From positions 66,392-130,391 of the forward strand of contig DGXY01000007.1 in the NCBI GenBank assembly GCA_002396885.1: DNA of 64,000 nucleotides, written 5' to 3'. Below are positions 45,433 to 54,280 of the stretch, one piece after another. The position numbers and the translations under genes were made by a program. The stretch is from Akkermansiaceae bacterium UBA5020. Its GTDB lineage: Bacteria; Verrucomicrobiota; Verrucomicrobiia; Verrucomicrobiales; DEV007. A model generated the notes under the pieces. The model was not told the DNA's origin and ran no database searches. It worked only from the letters and a program-made list of their open reading frames with translations. Each line of letters begins with the position of its first letter. Position 1 is the stretch's first letter.

Positions 45433-48400
45433 TCACCGGGTCGAAACCCGGATCTGCACGGCGTCGACCAGCGTCGCGTCGCTCTTCGCGTTGGCCCGGA
45501 TCTCCACGAGGTTGGTCCGGTTGAGGATCGTCACAACGGTCCGCGGGATCGGCCTCCGGCCAGGACCGGCAGACGTCATCACCACCTGACGCTGCCTCAG
45601 CGTCTGGCTCGGCACCACCGTCGATTGGATCACCGCAGGGCCATCCGCTGCCGTCAGCGCCGCCGTCTCATAGCGGCCCAACAACAACTCCGCGGTGATG
45701 TTCGCCCCTCCGCTCACATACGTCGTCCGGAAGTCGCTCGCGTCCTTGGTCGCACGCAGCACCAACACCTCGCTGCCGCCCCCTCGGTTCCAAGCCGCCA
45801 CCACCGAGCGCACCGGCGCCAGCGTCCGCGTCGTCTCCGCACGCTGCTGGGTCGACGCCGCTCCGTAGGCTTCTTCCCCGACCAGCGTCCCCAGCGTCCG
45901 TCCCACCGCAAGGTCGGGTTTGGGCGCGGGCACGCCGCTCGCATCCACGGCCAACCCGATCACTCTCGTCGCGCTTCCTCCGTTGCTCACTCGGATCAGG
46001 TAATCTCCCGCTCCCAGCTCCACGTTCAGCGCAATCTCTCCGCTCCCGCTGTAACTGCCCACGACCGCTCCGCCCGCGTCAAGCACCTCCGCACTCAACC
46101 CGGATCCTCCGCTGCTGCCAATCACCACCACCCGACGCGCCCCAAGGCTAAACCGGATCCCCTGACGCCCGCCTCCTCCAATGCTCACTCCACCAAGGCC
46201 TCCCGTCCCGTTGCCTCCCAGGCTGAGGGTCAGGTCGTAGGGCACCGCGTTGCTTCGGACCGACAGGTTCTGAATGCGCAGATCGTCCACAGGGGCGGTG
46301 TCGGCCACATCGTAAGCCGTCGCAGGCGTCGCGTGCCGTCCGGCGATGAAGTCGATGAGGGCTTTCTGTTCTCCCATCGCGTTGCCGGGAAGCGACGGCG
46401 CGATCGTGAGGTCCAGCGTGGGATCAAGGATGGGACCAAGGGTGCCGTCGTCGAGGAGGTAGCGGAAGTTCGTCCCGTTGGCTTTCGTCGGGTAGCTATC
46501 CCCTCCGTTGGCAATGAAGCTGACCGTGACCAAGCGGATCACCGGCGGCGCCCACGGCGAGAAGGTCCCGTCATAGACCGCGTCGCGCAGTTGTCCTCCC
46601 TCCCCGATCAATGAGATCCTCGTGATGCGGTCTCCGGCGGGTCGCGCCGGATCGTAGGCAAAAGACACACCCCCAACCTGCGGGAAGCGTCCCTGGCTGC
46701 CCAACAACGCCACTCCATGCTCAAGGATCGCCTTGAGCCCCGTGGGCGTGGTCTCAAAGGCCATGAGACGGTTGTTGAAGCGCATCGAGTTCTCAATGTC
46801 GAGCAGGGACACCCCGCCGGCGGCTTTCCCGGCCGAGGGATTGGCCAAGGGCGGGTTCTTCGCTCCACTGACCACGTCGACCGCTCCAATCGCGGCACGG
46901 ATCCCGCCTCCGTTTTTCAAGGAGACAATGGGCAGGCTTGCTCCCGCGGCCCCAGCCAGCTTGAAGGCGTTGGCGTCGGCACTCAGGTTGCCAAGGTTGG
47001 TCTCCTGATTGCGCACGAAGTTGCGCTCCCCTTCCAGGTAGAAGTTGGTGTAGCCCTTCACGTCGCCATCCTTGGAGGCGATCACGGATTGCACCGCATC
47101 GGTGATCTGCTTCACACCCGCTCCCTTGGTCCCGACCGCGAAGGCCGTCGTGGCAAGGTTCGCTTCGGTCGTCCCCCACGCGGCGGCGACGTTCGCGGCG
47201 GTCGCGGCGTAGGCGCCGTTTTCCGAAACACGGCCCGCCAGGGCACCGGTGACGATTTCACCGCTGGGATCAAAGTCGACGATCAATCGGCCAAGGTAGG
47301 TGAACTCGTTGTCGGTGTTGACGATGAGCACGGGCTTCGTGTCCGCACCTGCGGTCAGGATCGGATAGCTCCCGGCAAAATCAGCGGCGTGCCCGGTGAA
47401 GGCCACGGCCACGTCGTCGGCATCCCCCAGTCGGGTGTTCGAACCCCCGGCCAACACGATGTCCACTCCGGTCAGCAGCGGCGCGAGCTCTTGCTCCAAG
47501 GTGATCTGCTGGAGGTGGGCCATCAACACGATCTTGTTCACTCCCTGACCGGTCAGGTCGTTGATGACGGGCTGCAGCTGGCCGGCCAGAAGCGCCATGT
47601 CATTGCTCTCGGAGCCATCGCCAGTGAAGCCTTTCACTTCAACTCCTCCGGTGGAGGAGATCGTTTCGATGATCTGAGTCGTCGCTCCGACCAGACCAAT
47701 CTTTTCGCCGTTCACGGTGATCACCGCGGAGGGAACGACCTTTTTGGTGAGTGTCGAAGCCTCTTCGAGACCACCGACTCCGACCGTCTCCTGGTAGCGG
47801 GCACTGATTCCGGAATCACCGGAGAAGTTCAAATTGGCCGAGAGATACGGGAAGTTCGTGTCGTTGATCGCGTCGGAGAACGCATTGGTCCCGAAGTCGA
47901 ACTCGTGGTTACCCACCGTCGAGGCCTGCACCCCGATGCGGTTGTGGATCTCGATGTCGGCGGCGAAGGGGTTGTTACCCTTGTTGTGCGTCGCCGCCAC
48001 CGCCGCGTCGGTCCCGGCCGCCGCAAAGGGACCAGGGATGTAATTGTCCCCACCAGCGAGGATGATGGTGTTGGCATGGGTGCCGTCAAACGCGTCCACC
48101 AGGGCCGCGAGGTTCGGTGCTGTCTGCGAGGCGAGCAGCCCCGCTTCCCCGTCGGCAAAGTGGAGGAGTTGAAGGGTGAAGTTGGTCCTCGCAAACTCCG
48201 CCTCGATCTGAAGCCCCGCTGTTACAGCGAGATTCAGCGTTGTCGCGGTTACGGAAGACGGAACTCCATTGACGATCCACCGGACGAATTCGTATCCGGA
48301 GTCGGGAACGGCGACAAACGCCACGGCCGATCCGACCGGCAGCGAACCACCACCCGTGACCGAACCGCCCATGCCACCCGTGACCGTCGGAGTGATCGTT

Positions 48401-51400
48401 AAGACAAGCACACCCGGTGAACCGACCTCGATCGAGCTGTTCGTGGCGGTGAACGCGCCATTCACACCCGCGGCGCTGGACAGAGTGATCGCGGCATTGT
48501 CCGTCACCCCCGAGTTGTCGAAGGTGCCGAAAGGAGCCGCCGTCGGCGAAGCCCCGAAGGTAACTTTCGCCTGACGCACGTTGGCCGGGTCGAAGAGGTT
48601 CACTGCATCACCACCCGAGCTGAGACCGATACCGCTGCCGGAATAAGTTCCGACTTGGAGCCCGGCAGGCGGATTCGCTCCGAACCAGTTGGAACGGAAC
48701 GCGGCGACGGTCGTGGCCACCGTTTCGGTTTCGAGGAAGATGACCGATTCACCCGGAGCGATTGCGGCGATGCCATTGAGAGCGACAGCGCCGCCGAGAG
48801 GCGACTCCGAGCTGTCGTCCATTTTCCAGCCGGCGAGGCTGACAACGCGCGCTCCCACGTTCGTCACTTCGAACCAATCGGCCAGGACAGGGCTGTTGCC
48901 GCTCGACCAGGGAGCGACCTCGGTAACACGGAGCAATCCGGGGGCGGCGAAACCGGGCGAGCCGATCTCGGTCACTGCTCCGGAGGCAGGGAGGGCTCCA
49001 TGGATGCCAACCACGCTCAGCTTTGAAACCGCGACGCCGTTGAGGCCGGCGGTGTTGTCGAAGGTCGGATAGGACGGACCGGACGGGGAGGCACCGAAGG
49101 TGATGCCGCTACGGACTTGGCCGATGGCATCAAAGAGCCAGACCGCGTCACCGCCTGTGCTCAGACCGAGGCTGGTTCCCGAATAGCTGCCGATCTGGAG
49201 ACCGGAGGGAGGATTCGAACCGAACCAGTTGCTCCTGAACAGGGCAGCCTTGCCGGAAAGATCGGCTGTCTCGATGAAGATAACGGACTCGCCCGGCGCG
49301 ATGCTGGAGATCCCGTTCAGGACTGCCGCGGAGCCGAAGACCTTCGAGCTGTCATCAACCTTCCAGCCGGAGATGTCGATCGCATCCGGACTGATGTTGG
49401 TGACCTCGAACCAGTCGGCCCCGACGGCACTGTTGCCGCTCGACCAGGGTGCCACTTCGGTGATGAGGAGGGCCGGCGGCGGAGGTGTCTCGGGATCCTG
49501 ATCGGTCACATTCAGGGTGAAGGGAGCGGTCGCATCGGGAGTGGTGCCGAGCGTGGCATCATCGACCTGGAGGTTGACCTGGTAGGATGATTTGGTTTCA
49601 AAGTCGAGGATCGTGCCCGACTTCAGGTAGAGCGTGTTTGCCTCCAATTCGAAGAAGGCGGCATCCGCGCCCGCGAGGCTGAGAACGTTCGTGCCGAGGC
49701 CGTCATCGATCACGACGAGCTCGCCCAGCCGCAGGCGGGAAGACGTGCTTGAGTTCTCGATGACCGAGGTGACAGCTCCGTTGACCGAGAGTCCGGTGGG
49801 CGCGGCGTTCGGCGCGGTGGCCGGCGCGTAGACCCAGAGCTCGGGGAAGTCGATCCCGCCACCGCCGTTTTCATTGACGATGTAGAGGAAACCGGCGGCA
49901 TCCATGGTGACGCCCTCGTGCTGCTGGCCCGCGACCGAGAGCGGGTTGCCCGGATCGGAGAAAAGCTGGCGGGTGCTCGAGATGACGCCACTGCGATCGA
50001 TGTTGACGAGCTTGCCATCCTCTTGGCTCAAGACGATGAGGTTCGGCTGCTGCGGCTGGCCTGCCGTCCCGGGAAGGAGGGAGAGCGCGAAGACATCCGC
50101 CACATCCGTCATGCCGAGAAGGGCAGGGCTGAAGAGATCGGTCGAGTTCACGGTCGTGGCAGAACCATTCGAGGCGGTTCCGGCGGCGAAATCCACCGTC
50201 GTCTGGAAAATGCCGATCGGGCTGATCTCTTTGAGGACGACGAAGCCGCTCGTGAGCGGATCGTAGGAAAGACCCTCGGTGCCGGTGTTGTCGACGAAGG
50301 TGCCGATCTTCACCGACTGCGTTTGGGCACGTGTCAGGGTGGTGCCCGCGGCATAGGTGAACTTCACGAGCTGGCGGTCGCGTTCCTCCGCCATCACGAA
50401 CTGGCCGCCACCGACGTAGGTAACGCCCTCGATGTCGTAGAACTCGGTTCCCTGCGGACTGGAACCCAGCGCCAGGGTCATCGTGTCGATGAGCACACCG
50501 GTCTTCGAAACCTGGGTGACGGAGCGGCCGCCGTCGGCGACGACGAAGAGCGTGTCGGTGTCCCAGTTGTAGGCGACGCCTGACGCCTCCTGGCAAAGGA
50601 GGTTGTGGGTGGGCGTGCCGGCTGGCAGAGCGGTGAGAAGAGGCTCGGGGAGGCGATGGCGGCCGACCCTGACATAATTCGAAAGATCCACGGAGGTGAC
50701 CGGGGCGACGACATCGACGGTGATCGTGTCGCTGTCGGAGTCACCGCCGGCGTTGCTCGCGCGGACCCAGAAATTCGTCGATCCCGTAAGCGCCGAGGTC
50801 AGCAAGTTGGCCGAGGTCGCACCCGCGATGGGATTGCTGGTGTCACCCTTGCTGCCCTGATACCACTGGAGGGTCGGCTCGGGATAGCCGGTCGCGGCGA
50901 CGCGAAGGGTCGTGACCGCACCGCTCGCGATCGTGCTGCCACCCACCCGCAGGGTCAGGGAAGGAACGACGATATCGTCGTTGATGATGGTCGCAGTCCC
51001 GGAAGCGCGTCCAATGACGGTGTCGGAGACGGTGTTGGCGAGATTGGAAAGGGTCACGACGACCGTTTCGTCGATCTCGGTTTCGATGTCGCCATTGACG
51101 GTCAGATCGATCGTCTGGGTCGCGGCACCCCCGGCAGTGAAGGTGAGCGTGCCGGCGGCGAGGGTCACGTAGTCCGTTCCGGAAGTGGCACTGCCCCCGG
51201 TGACGGCGTAGTCCACGGTGAAGGCCGTCGCGGTATCGCTGCGGGTCACGGTGAGCGGGAGAACCGTCGTTCCGCTATTGCCCTCCGCCGTCGTGTTGTC
51301 TGAGAGACTCACAGTGCGGACCACACCGATGCCGGGAGAGCCCAGATCGGTGGCAGGAGCGACCGCGGAAAAGGTGCGAAGGTTTGTGCCGTTCGAAGCG

Positions 51401-52896
51401 GTGTAGCGCGGGCTAGCGGTGCCCGAAGACGTCACCCAGACGAGCGACTGCGACTCGGCCGAGCCACCCGCCGACGGACCCGCATGGCCTCCCGCGGAGG
51501 CAGTGCCATTCTCCCGGGTAAAGCCGCCGATTCCATAGCTGAAGAAGAACAATTCATTTTGCTGGGCATCGAAGAAGGAGATTCCGTCATTCTGCCCCAA
51601 GCCCGGCGCGCCGACGCTTTGAAAGACCTGCACCGAGGACGAAATGCCCCACCACGCGCGGAAATCCGCCGCAGGTGCCGCCGTGAAGATCACCGACTCA
51701 CCGGGAGCGATGGTCGTCCCCGCAGGAAGCTTGTAAGCCTGGGCCGAGGAAGCGCTGCGACCACTGTCATGCCAAGAATAGCCTCCGATATCCTTCGTCG
51801 TCGCCCCGATGTTCGTGAGTTCCCAGAAGTCATTCGCAGTGGCCGGCTTGCCCACCGACTGGTTGGATTGGACTTCCGTGAGAAGGAACGAGGTGTCGAG
51901 CACATCGCCATCGTCCTGGACGGTGAGGTCGAGCGTGCCCGGCGTCGCCCCGGTCGCGGTCGCGGTGATCGTGGCCGTCTTGCTGCCATCAGGGAAACTG
52001 TCGTTCACCGCAGTGATGTCGAAATTGACCGAGGCTTGGCCGTCCGGAATCGTGACGGAAGCCGGCACTGTGGCTTCGGTCGTGTCGCTCGACGAGAGGG
52101 TCACCTGCAGCGATCCCGCGGTCGATCCGGAGCGAGTCACGGAACCGACGGAGGCAGGGTTCGAGGCGTTCTCGGAAAAGGTCGAGGGAGTCGCGCCGAT
52201 CGTCAGCAGGACGGATCCACCACCGCTCGTGACAAAGCCACTCACGCCGGGCGATCCGACATCCGAAGCATTTTCCGCCGACGCGAAGGCACCCGTGTTT
52301 CCGGCCACCGCGGCACGGTAGCGACGGGCGGTAGTGCCGTGGACCGGATCCCAGATCACCGACGCCGTCCCGGAGCCACCTGCGGAAGCACCCGCTTGAC
52401 CACCGGTGGATGCCCCTCCGTCAGATTTCGTGAAGCCACCCGCCGCATAGCTGAGATACGCGCGCTCAGTGCCCCCCGAGTCAAAGAGAGCCACCGCGTC
52501 GTTGGTTCCCAGACCCGGAGCCGCACCCGTGCTGACCACCTGCACCGTCGATGCGATCGCCCACCAGGTCCGGAAGGTCGCTGCGGAGAGACCGGTGAAG
52601 ACGATGGATTCCCCGGGAGCGATCGTGGTGCCTGCGGGAATCGTCACGGCTGCAGCATCGGCGGGATTGCGGCTGTCATCATCCCACTTCCAGCCGCCGA
52701 GATTCACGGCCTCGGCTCCGATGTTGGTGAGCTCCCAAAAATCGTTTTTCCCGGTCGAAGCCTGACTGGACTGAATCTCGGTGATGATTAGTGCGGACTG
52801 GAGGCAAGGGGCTAACAAAGCGAAAATCGCGGTGACAATGAGGCCGGCGAATCGCCTGAAGGCCTGAGTGGTGAAGTGGAACAATGGATTCTTCAT
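45433..52896 (-). CDS. Giant secreted multidomain protein: LTD, Calx-beta, SdiA-regulated-like and 5'-nucleotidase-like domains
   Basis: A 2487-residue secreted protein with a signal peptide (residues 1-35). Approximate domains are: lamin-tail (LTD) 36-225, Calx-beta-like 230-330, LTD 337-524, Calx-beta 528-640, Ig-like 645-730, SdiA-regulated/esterase-phytase-like propeller 735-1027 (LFVVADGG, YDIEGVTYVGG), cadherin-like 1030-1135, LTD 1141-1318, LTD 1320-1496, InlB B-repeat-like 1500-1568, metallophosphoesterase 1573-1870, 5'-nucleotidase C-domain 1925-2200, and a Gly-rich C-terminus. GGDN and GNHEFDFG are intact, but DxH is DGE (1582-1584) and GGHxH is GGSNTR (1817-1822). No PEP-CTERM or other sorting signal was seen. 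Likely an extracellular phosphohydrolase or adhesin; catalysis is uncertain. Confidence 0.88.
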   Translation of the reverse strand: MKNPLFHFTTQAFRRFAGLIVTAIFALLAPCLQSALIITEIQSSQASTGKNDFWELTNIGAEAVNLGGWKWDDDSRNPADAAAVTIPAGTTIAPGESIVFTGLSAATFRTWWAIASTVQVVSTGAAPGLGTNDAVALFDSGGTERAYLSYAAGGFTKSDGGASTGGQAGASAGGSGTASVIWDPVHGTTARRYRAAVAGNTGAFASAENASDVGSPGVSGFVTSGGGSVLLTIGATPSTFSENASNPASVGSVTRSGSTAGSLQVTLSSSDTTEATVPASVTIPDGQASVNFDITAVNDSFPDGSKTATITATATGATPGTLDLTVQDDGDVLDTSFLLTEVQSNQSVGKPATANDFWELTNIGATTKDIGGYSWHDSGRSASSAQAYKLPAGTTIAPGESVIFTAAPAADFRAWWGISSSVQVFQSVGAPGLGQNDGISFFDAQQNELFFFSYGIGGFTRENGTASAGGHAGPSAGGSAESQSLVWVTSSGTASPRYTASNGTNLRTFSAVAPATDLGSPGIGVVRTVSLSDNTTAEGNSGTTVLPLTVTRSDTATAFTVDYAVTGGSATSGTDYVTLAAGTLTFTAGGAATQTIDLTVNGDIETEIDETVVVTLSNLANTVSDTVIGRASGTATIINDDIVVPSLTLRVGGSTIASGAVTTLRVAATGYPEPTLQWYQGSKGDTSNPIAGATSANLLTSALTGSTNFWVRASNAGGDSDSDTITVDVVAPVTSVDLSNYVRVGRHRLPEPLLTALPAGTPTHNLLCQEASGVAYNWDTDTLFVVADGGRSVTQVSKTGVLIDTMTLALGSSPQGTEFYDIEGVTYVGGGQFVMAEERDRQLVKFTYAAGTTLTRAQTQSVKIGTFVDNTGTEGLSYDPLTSGFVVLKEISPIGIFQTTVDFAAGTASNGSATTVNSTDLFSPALLGMTDVADVFALSLLPGTAGQPQQPNLIVLSQEDGKLVNIDRSGVISSTRQLFSDPGNPLSVAGQQHEGVTMDAAGFLYIVNENGGGGIDFPELWVYAPATAPNAAPTGLSVNGAVTSVIENSSTSSRLRLGELVVIDDGLGTNVLSLAGADAAFFELEANTLYLKSGTILDFETKSSYQVNLQVDDATLGTTPDATAPFTLNVTDQDPETPPPPALLITEVAPWSSGNSAVGADWFEVTNISPDAIDISGWKVDDSSKVFGSAAVLNGISSIAPGESVIFIETADLSGKAALFRSNWFGSNPPSGLQIGSYSGTSLGLSTGGDAVWLFDAIGQVRSGITFGASPSGPSYPTFDNTAGLNGVAVSKLSVVGIHGALPASGAVTEIGSPGFAAPGLLRVTEVAPWSSGNSPVLADWFEVTNVGARVVSLAGWKMDDSSESPLGGAVALNGIAAIAPGESVIFLETETVATTVAAFRSNWFGANPPAGLQVGTYSGSGIGLSSGGDAVNLFDPANVRQAKVTFGASPTAAPFGTFDNSGVTDNAAITLSSAAGVNGAFTATNSSIEVGSPGVLVLTITPTVTGGMGGSVTGGGSLPVGSAVAFVAVPDSGYEFVRWIVNGVPSSVTATTLNLAVTAGLQIEAEFARTNFTLQLLHFADGEAGLLASQTAPNLAALVDAFDGTHANTIILAGGDNYIPGPFAAAGTDAAVAATHNKGNNPFAADIEIHNRIGVQASTVGNHEFDFGTNAFSDAINDTNFPYLSANLNFSGDSGISARYQETVGVGGLEEASTLTKKVVPSAVITVNGEKIGLVGATTQIIETISSTGGVEVKGFTGDGSESNDMALLAGQLQPVINDLTGQGVNKIVLMAHLQQITLEQELAPLLTGVDIVLAGGSNTRLGDADDVAVAFTGHAADFAGSYPILTAGADTKPVLIVNTDNEFTYLGRLIVDFDPSGEIVTGALAGRVSENGAYAATAANVAAAWGTTEANLATTAFAVGTKGAGVKQITDAVQSVIASKDGDVKGYTNFYLEGERNFVRNQETNLGNLSADANAFKLAGAAGASLPIVSLKNGGGIRAAIGAVDVVSGAKNPPLANPSAGKAAGGVSLLDIENSMRFNNRLMAFETTPTGLKAILEHGVALLGSQGRFPQVGGVSFAYDPARPAGDRITRISLIGEGGQLRDAVYDGTFSPWAPPVIRLVTVSFIANGGDSYPTKANGTNFRYLLDDGTLGPILDPTLDLTIAPSLPGNAMGEQKALIDFIAGRHATPATAYDVADTAPVDDLRIQNLSVRSNAVPYDLTLSLGGNGTGGLGGVSIGGGGRQGIRFSLGARRVVVIGSSGGSGLSAEVLDAGGAVVGSYSGSGEIALNVELGAGDYLIRVSNGGSATRVIGLAVDASGVPAPKPDLAVGRTLGTLVGEEAYGAASTQQRAETTRTLAPVRSVVAAWNRGGGSEVLVLRATKDASDFRTTYVSGGANITAELLLGRYETAALTAADGPAVIQSTVVPSQTLRQRQVVMTSAGPGRRPIPRTVVTILNRTNLVEIRANAKSDATLVDAVQIRVSTR
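48409..49476 (-). repeat. Two adjacent, closely similar LTD-encoding modules
   Basis: Inside the giant gene, nucleotides 48943-49476 (residues 1141-1318) and 48409-48939 (residues 1320-1496) encode LTD domains that share long near-identical stretches, for example EVAPWSSGNS, APGESVIF, RSNWFG and GGDAV. The similarity is much higher than to the LTD domains at 36-225 and 337-524, so this is a fairly recent tandem duplication. Confidence 0.8.
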
Positions 52897-53280
52897 GGCG
52901 GTTTGGAACGGTGGATGGTTGGAAGAGACTTCGGGGCGCGCTCTCTTTCACACCGATTCCCGAGATTTCCAAAACCTTGCGTGCAACGATTCCGACAGGA
53001 TCGAAGCCGCATGCCAAGCAACGGAAATTTCACCAAAAACACGCCATTCCTAACAGAACCACAATTCAGTTCCCATAGCACGTTCCGAAACTGAAGAAAA
53101 CGTCACATGCCGCATCTTGGCGGGCGAGTGCCAATGTCGCGATCCTCACCCATGAACCGGAATGCCTTCGCCTCCGTCTTCGACGTTGCCCTCGCCGCTC
53201 TGGGCACGCAGAATCTCGTTCCGGTCGGAGATGCCGGACGACCACGACGGTGAGCAAGCTTCCTCCGTTGCTCCGCCGCC
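52897..53280. other. Intergenic region without a recognised gene
   Basis: This 384-bp stretch lies upstream of the giant gene and downstream of the esterase gene, both on the minus strand. Short overlapping open frames exist in several frames, but none has a signal peptide, domain motif or convincing composition. It probably holds the giant gene's promoter and 5' leader, but no promoter or terminator motif stands out. Confidence 0.55.
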
Positions 53281-54177
53281 TCACTTCCGCCACAACCACC
53301 GCATCGAATCGGGAAAGATCGCGCCGCCATGGTTGCCGTTGTGGGCGCCCTCGCCGAAGACGAACTCATAATCGTAGCTCGCGAACTTCAGCGCCGCGGC
53401 CATCTCACGATTGGCGAGAGGCCAGTTGCCGTGCTCGTTGTCGAGATCGTTCGAGCCATCCTGAAGGAAGACGCGGAGCGGCTTTTTCTCCGTCTTACGG
53501 ATGAGCGAGGGATAGACGTGCCCGCCGCGGATGTTCGTGAAGCTGCCGATGTGGCTGAGGACCTTGCGGAAAAGATCGGGCCGCTCCCACGCCACGGTGA
53601 AGGCGCAGATCCCGCCCGAGCTCATCCCACAGATGGCGCGTTGGTCGGGGTCGTCGGTGAGGCGCAGGGTCTTGCCGACCTCGGCGAGGATTTCCTTCTC
53701 GAGAAACTCCGCATACTTCGCGTCGAGCGAATCATACTCAACCGATCGGTTGCTCCCCACGCCCTGGGGTGCCTTCCATTTCTGCGCTTCCTTCAGCTCC
53801 TCCGCGAACCAGCCCGGATTGATGAAGATCCCGATCATGACCGGCAGTTCCTTTGCCGCGATGAGATTGTCGAGCACCACCGGCACGCGCACTTGTCCCT
53901 TTTCATCAACGTAGGCGTGTCCATCCTGGAAAATCATCACCGCCGCCTTCTCCGAGCCTTGCGGATTGTATTGGGCAGGCACGTAGACGAAATACTCGCG
54001 GATCGTGCCGGGAAAGACCGTGCTTTTCCAGACCTGCTTCGTCACCTTCCCCTGCGGCACGCCCTCCTTGCGCTCCGAGTCGGGGCCGAAAGGATATTCC
54101 TTCGGTTTGGGCGCGTCCTGGGCGTGGGCGAAAACGCAGGAATAAAGCAGCAGGGCAAACAGGGCGGGGAGTTTCAT
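53281..54177 (-). CDS. Secreted esterase (enterochelin esterase/feruloyl esterase-like)
   Basis: The 298-residue protein starts at ATG 54177 with a signal peptide (LPALFALLLYSCVFAHAQ). The alpha/beta-hydrolase core has the nucleophile elbow CGMSSGGICAF (Ser), preceded by AVMIFQDGHAYVDEKG, a motif common to Fes/carbohydrate esterase 1 proteins. The likely catalytic His is in GAHNGNHGG near the C-terminus. It may de-esterify polysaccharides or siderophore-like compounds in the periplasm. An open frame extends upstream to 54465, but the signal peptide fixes the start. It is divergent from the DsbD-like gene (103 bp between starts). Confidence 0.85.
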   Translation of the reverse strand: MKLPALFALLLYSCVFAHAQDAPKPKEYPFGPDSERKEGVPQGKVTKQVWKSTVFPGTIREYFVYVPAQYNPQGSEKAAVMIFQDGHAYVDEKGQVRVPVVLDNLIAAKELPVMIGIFINPGWFAEELKEAQKWKAPQGVGSNRSVEYDSLDAKYAEFLEKEILAEVGKTLRLTDDPDQRAICGMSSGGICAFTVAWERPDLFRKVLSHIGSFTNIRGGHVYPSLIRKTEKKPLRVFLQDGSNDLDNEHGNWPLANREMAAALKFASYDYEFVFGEGAHNGNHGGAIFPDSMRWLWRK

Positions 54178-54280
54178 GGCAGGAGTATGCCCGGATCGAC
54201 GTCTCCGCACAAGCGTCACTTGAGTATCGCATTTCCCCGCGGGAACGTTAAGGTGCTCCGGTCTCAGACGTCTCACCCCC

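Noticed and set aside
46717..48402. 561-residue open frame on the plus strand
   Set aside because: Antisense to the nucleotidase-like part of the giant protein, which carries the recognisable motifs.
53110..53280. Short frames between the giant gene and the esterase gene
   Set aside because: Arginine-rich, low-complexity readings in several frames with no start context, signal peptide or motif.
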